Origin: Burkholderia sp. Ax-1719
GTDB taxonomy: Bacteria > Pseudomonadota > Gammaproteobacteria > Burkholderiales > Burkholderiaceae
Assembly: GCF_011753055.1 (NCBI RefSeq)
Contig: NZ_VWWJ01000021.1
Location: 1-64,000 of the forward strand
Reading direction: 5' to 3'
Length of the DNA stretch: 64,000 nt
Shown here: piece by piece, positions 61,976 through 64,000 of the stretch
How the letters are laid out: every line of letters starts with the position of its first letter
Numbering within the stretch: position 1 is the stretch's first letter
Made by a program: the position numbers and the translations under genes
Notes under the pieces: model-generated
Told to the model about the DNA's origin: nothing
What the model saw: the letters and a program-made list of their open reading frames with translations, nothing else
The model's database searches: none

Positions 61976-63094
61976 TTAAGCGATCCGCTCTTCCGTCTTC
62001 GGATCGAACAGCACGGCCTTCGAGACGTCGAACAGCAGTTCCATGCTGTTGAGCGGCTGCGGATTCGCGCCCGGGTGCACGCGGCTCACCACGCGCTTGC
62101 CGTTGACCTGTGCGAACACCAGCGTGTCCGGACCGGTCGGCTCGATCACATCGACCTTCACGGTGTGACGTTGCAGTTCGTGGCCGTGACCGTCGTGCGA
62201 GCTGCGCGCGTCGGTGATGCGTTCCGGGCGCAGGCCCAGCACCACTTCCTGGCCGATATGGCTGCGCAGCTTGTTCGCCTCGAACGGCAGGTTCAGCACG
62301 TTGCGCGCCACGCCCGTATCCAGTTCGATACCCACACCCGAGCCCTGCTCCACCAGTTTGCCGTTGATGAAGTTCATCGGCGGCGCGCCGATAAAGCCCG
62401 CCACGAACAGGTTCGACGGCGAATCGTAGATGTCCTGCGGTGCGCCGAACTGCTGCACGATACCGTCCTTCATCACCGCGATGCGGTCGCCGAGCGTCAT
62501 GGCCTCGATCTGGTCGTGCGTCACGTAGACAATGGTCTTGCCCACGCGCTGATGCAGCAGCTTGATTTCCGAACGCATCTCGATGCGCAGCTTGGCGTCG
62601 AGGTTCGAGAGCGGTTCGTCGAACAGGAACATGATCGGATCGCGCGCCAGCGCGCGGCCCATGGCGACGCGCTGACGCTGGCCGCCCGACAGCTGGCCCG
62701 GCTTGCGGTCGAGCAGATGCTGGATCTGCAGCATGCTGGAGACACGGTCGACGATCTGCGTCTGTTCGGCCTTCGGCACCTTGCGGATGTTCAGGCCGAA
62801 CGAGATGTTCTCGCGCACCGTCATCGACGGATAGAGCGCGTACGACTGGAACACCATCGCGATATCGCGATCTTTCGGCGAGAGGTTATTCACCACCTTG
62901 CCGTCCATCATGATCTCGCCCTTGGTCACGGTTTCGAGACCCGCGATCATGTTGAGCAGCGTCGACTTCCCGCAGCCCGAGCCGCCGACCAGAATCAGGA
63001 ACTGGCCGTCTTCGATGTCGATGTTCACGCCCTTGAGGACGGGCACCCCGTTCGGGTAGGTCTTGTAGACGTCGCGAATGGAAAGGCTTGCCAT
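61976..63094 (-). CDS. Sugar ABC transporter ATP-binding protein (MalK/UgpC type)
   Basis: 372 residues. Walker A is LVGGSGCGKSTLLNMIAG near residue 35, the signature is GQLSGGQRQRVAMGRALARD, and Walker B is MFLFDEPLSNLD. The C-terminal OB-fold regulatory domain (residues ~240-372) is typical of the MalK/UgpC group. It energises a carbohydrate or glycerol-phosphate importer. The partner permease lies 31 bp upstream on the same strand. Confidence 0.92.
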   Translation of the reverse strand: MASLSIRDVYKTYPNGVPVLKGVNIDIEDGQFLILVGGSGCGKSTLLNMIAGLETVTKGEIMMDGKVVNNLSPKDRDIAMVFQSYALYPSMTVRENISFGLNIRKVPKAEQTQIVDRVSSMLQIQHLLDRKPGQLSGGQRQRVAMGRALARDPIMFLFDEPLSNLDAKLRIEMRSEIKLLHQRVGKTIVYVTHDQIEAMTLGDRIAVMKDGIVQQFGAPQDIYDSPSNLFVAGFIGAPPMNFINGKLVEQGSGVGIELDTGVARNVLNLPFEANKLRSHIGQEVVLGLRPERITDARSSHDGHGHELQRHTVKVDVIEPTGPDTLVFAQVNGKRVVSRVHPGANPQPLNSMELLFDVSKAVLFDPKTEERIA

Positions 63095-63125
63095 GCTATG
63101 AATCCTTTTAATCGATTAGAGCTTC

Positions 63126-63983
63126 TTAGCCCTTCACCGCGCCCGCCGTGAGGCCGCGCACGAAGTAGCGGCCGGCGATCACGTAGACGAGCAGCGTGGG
63201 CAGCGCGGCGATAATCGCGCCGGCCATGTCGACGTTGTATTCCTTCACGCCCGTGGACGTGTTCACGAGATTGTTCAGCGCCACCGTGATCGGCATCGAA
63301 TCGACGCCCGAGAACACGATACCGAACAGGAAGTCATTCCAGATCTGCGTGAATTGCCAGATCAGGCACACCATGAAGATGGGCAGCGAGATCGGTAGCA
63401 TGATGCGCGTGAAGATCATGAAGAAACCGGCGCCGTCGATGCGCGCAGCCTTCACGAGTTCAGCCGGCACGCTCACGTAGAAGTTGCGGAAGAACATCGT
63501 CGTGAACGCAATACCGTAGACCACGTGTACCACCACCAGACCGCCAATCGTGTTCGACAGGCCGAGGAAGCCTTCGAGACGCGCCATCGGCAGCAGGATC
63601 GCCTGGAACGGGATGAAGCAGCCCACCAGCAGCATCGTGAAGAGCGCATCCGCGCCGCGGAAGCGCCAGTGCGTGAGCACATAGCCGTTGAACGCGCCGA
63701 TGATCGACGAGATCAGCACAGCCGGAATCACCATCTTCACCGAGTTCATGAAGAACGGCTGCATACCGTCACAACGCACGCCGGTACAGGCCTCGGCCCA
63801 TGCCTTCACCCACGGCGCGAAGCTCGGGTGCGCAGGCAGCGTGAGCATGTTGCCCGTGTGCAGCTCGTCGAGCGTCTTGAACGACGTCGACAGCATCACG
63901 TAGAGCGGGAACAGGAAGTACAGCGCGAACAGGATCAGCACCGCGTAGATGAACACGCGGCTCACATTCATCTTAGGCTGCAT
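63126..63983 (-). CDS. Sugar ABC transporter permease (MalG/GtsC-like)
   Basis: 285 residues with six hydrophobic segments. It begins NVSRVFIYAVLILFALYFLF and has the EAA loop VPAELVKAARIDGAGFF that contacts the ATPase. FLFPLYVMLSTSFKTLDELH is typical of MalG-like permeases. The partner MalF-like permease and the binding protein would lie upstream, beyond the window end. The GAGGAG ribosome site supports the ATG. The system resembles glucose/mannose GtsABC importers, but the substrate is not proven. Confidence 0.9.
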   Translation of the reverse strand: MQPKMNVSRVFIYAVLILFALYFLFPLYVMLSTSFKTLDELHTGNMLTLPAHPSFAPWVKAWAEACTGVRCDGMQPFFMNSVKMVIPAVLISSIIGAFNGYVLTHWRFRGADALFTMLLVGCFIPFQAILLPMARLEGFLGLSNTIGGLVVVHVVYGIAFTTMFFRNFYVSVPAELVKAARIDGAGFFMIFTRIMLPISLPIFMVCLIWQFTQIWNDFLFGIVFSGVDSMPITVALNNLVNTSTGVKEYNVDMAGAIIAALPTLLVYVIAGRYFVRGLTAGAVKG

Positions 63984-64000
63984 TGCGCGTGCTCCTCGAT

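Overview
The window is ordinary chromosome from a high-GC betaproteobacterium of the family Burkholderiaceae, most likely Paraburkholderia, Caballeronia or Burkholderia. The evidence is protein content and gene order: a yicC-gmk-rpoZ-spoT block, a trimeric porin of the Burkholderia type ending in Phe, a minCDE cluster, a bioA-F-D-B operon, and many small lipoproteins. I saw no insertion sequence, integrase, CRISPR array or prophage. About 45 larger protein genes, six small protein genes and five tRNA genes are supported.

Layout. 1-5.9 kb: end of an amidase gene, dsbB, then a purine-catabolism group (xdhC, an adenosine/adenine deaminase, guaD). The gap before xdhC may hold a remnant of xdhA. 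5.9-11.1 kb: a DUF4136 lipoprotein, pepN, fbp and tRNA-Thr(CGT). 11.1-19 kb: a TPR/glycosyltransferase protein, a 49-residue protein, a secreted chorismate mutase, an exonuclease/GIY-YIG fusion, a cold-shock gene, a 65-residue protein, a candidate small RNA and a porin. 19-28 kb: greB, two identical tRNA-Arg(ACG) genes, a NinX-like gene, spoT, rpoZ, gmk and yicC on the minus strand, then rph, rdgB, hemW and tRNA-Ser(TGA) on the plus strand. 28-38 kb: cell-envelope genes (a BamE/SmpA-like lipoprotein, a TonB-C-like lipoprotein, two very small lipoproteins, waaC, a YXWGXW-repeat protein), an MHS-family transporter, minCDE, a GNAT acetyltransferase and map. 38-43.6 kb: a glycosyltransferase-like gene, tRNA-Ser(CGA), serS, rarA and a CytX-like permease. 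43.7-48.2 kb: the biotin operon. 48.4-56.5 kb: a secreted hydrolase, a YchJ-family protein, an SDR, a thiolase, aceK, and a MerR regulator divergent from a metallo-beta-lactamase-fold gene. 56.5-64 kb: lolA, ftsK, trxB, an Smr protein and two genes of a sugar ABC importer that runs off the end.

Functional links. xdhC, the deaminase and guaD act together in purine-base breakdown. bioA, bioF, bioD and bioB make biotin from KAPA precursors through translationally coupled cistrons. spoT, rpoZ and gmk are a guanine-nucleotide and stringent-response group. rph, rdgB and hemW overlap and are co-transcribed. tRNA-Ser(CGA) lies just downstream of serS.

The least explained features are non-coding. The best is a structured candidate small RNA on the minus strand at about 16984-17066, divergent from the porin gene, a layout like micF/ompC in E. 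coli. Others are an orphan minus-strand terminator near 13.4 kb, a 36-bp near-perfect hairpin between yicC and gmk, a GTTTACG/CGTCAAC operator between the MerR and MBL genes, and an ACTAGG/CCTAGT palindrome ahead of a small membrane protein. All functional calls come from reading motifs in the sequence; no database search was run.
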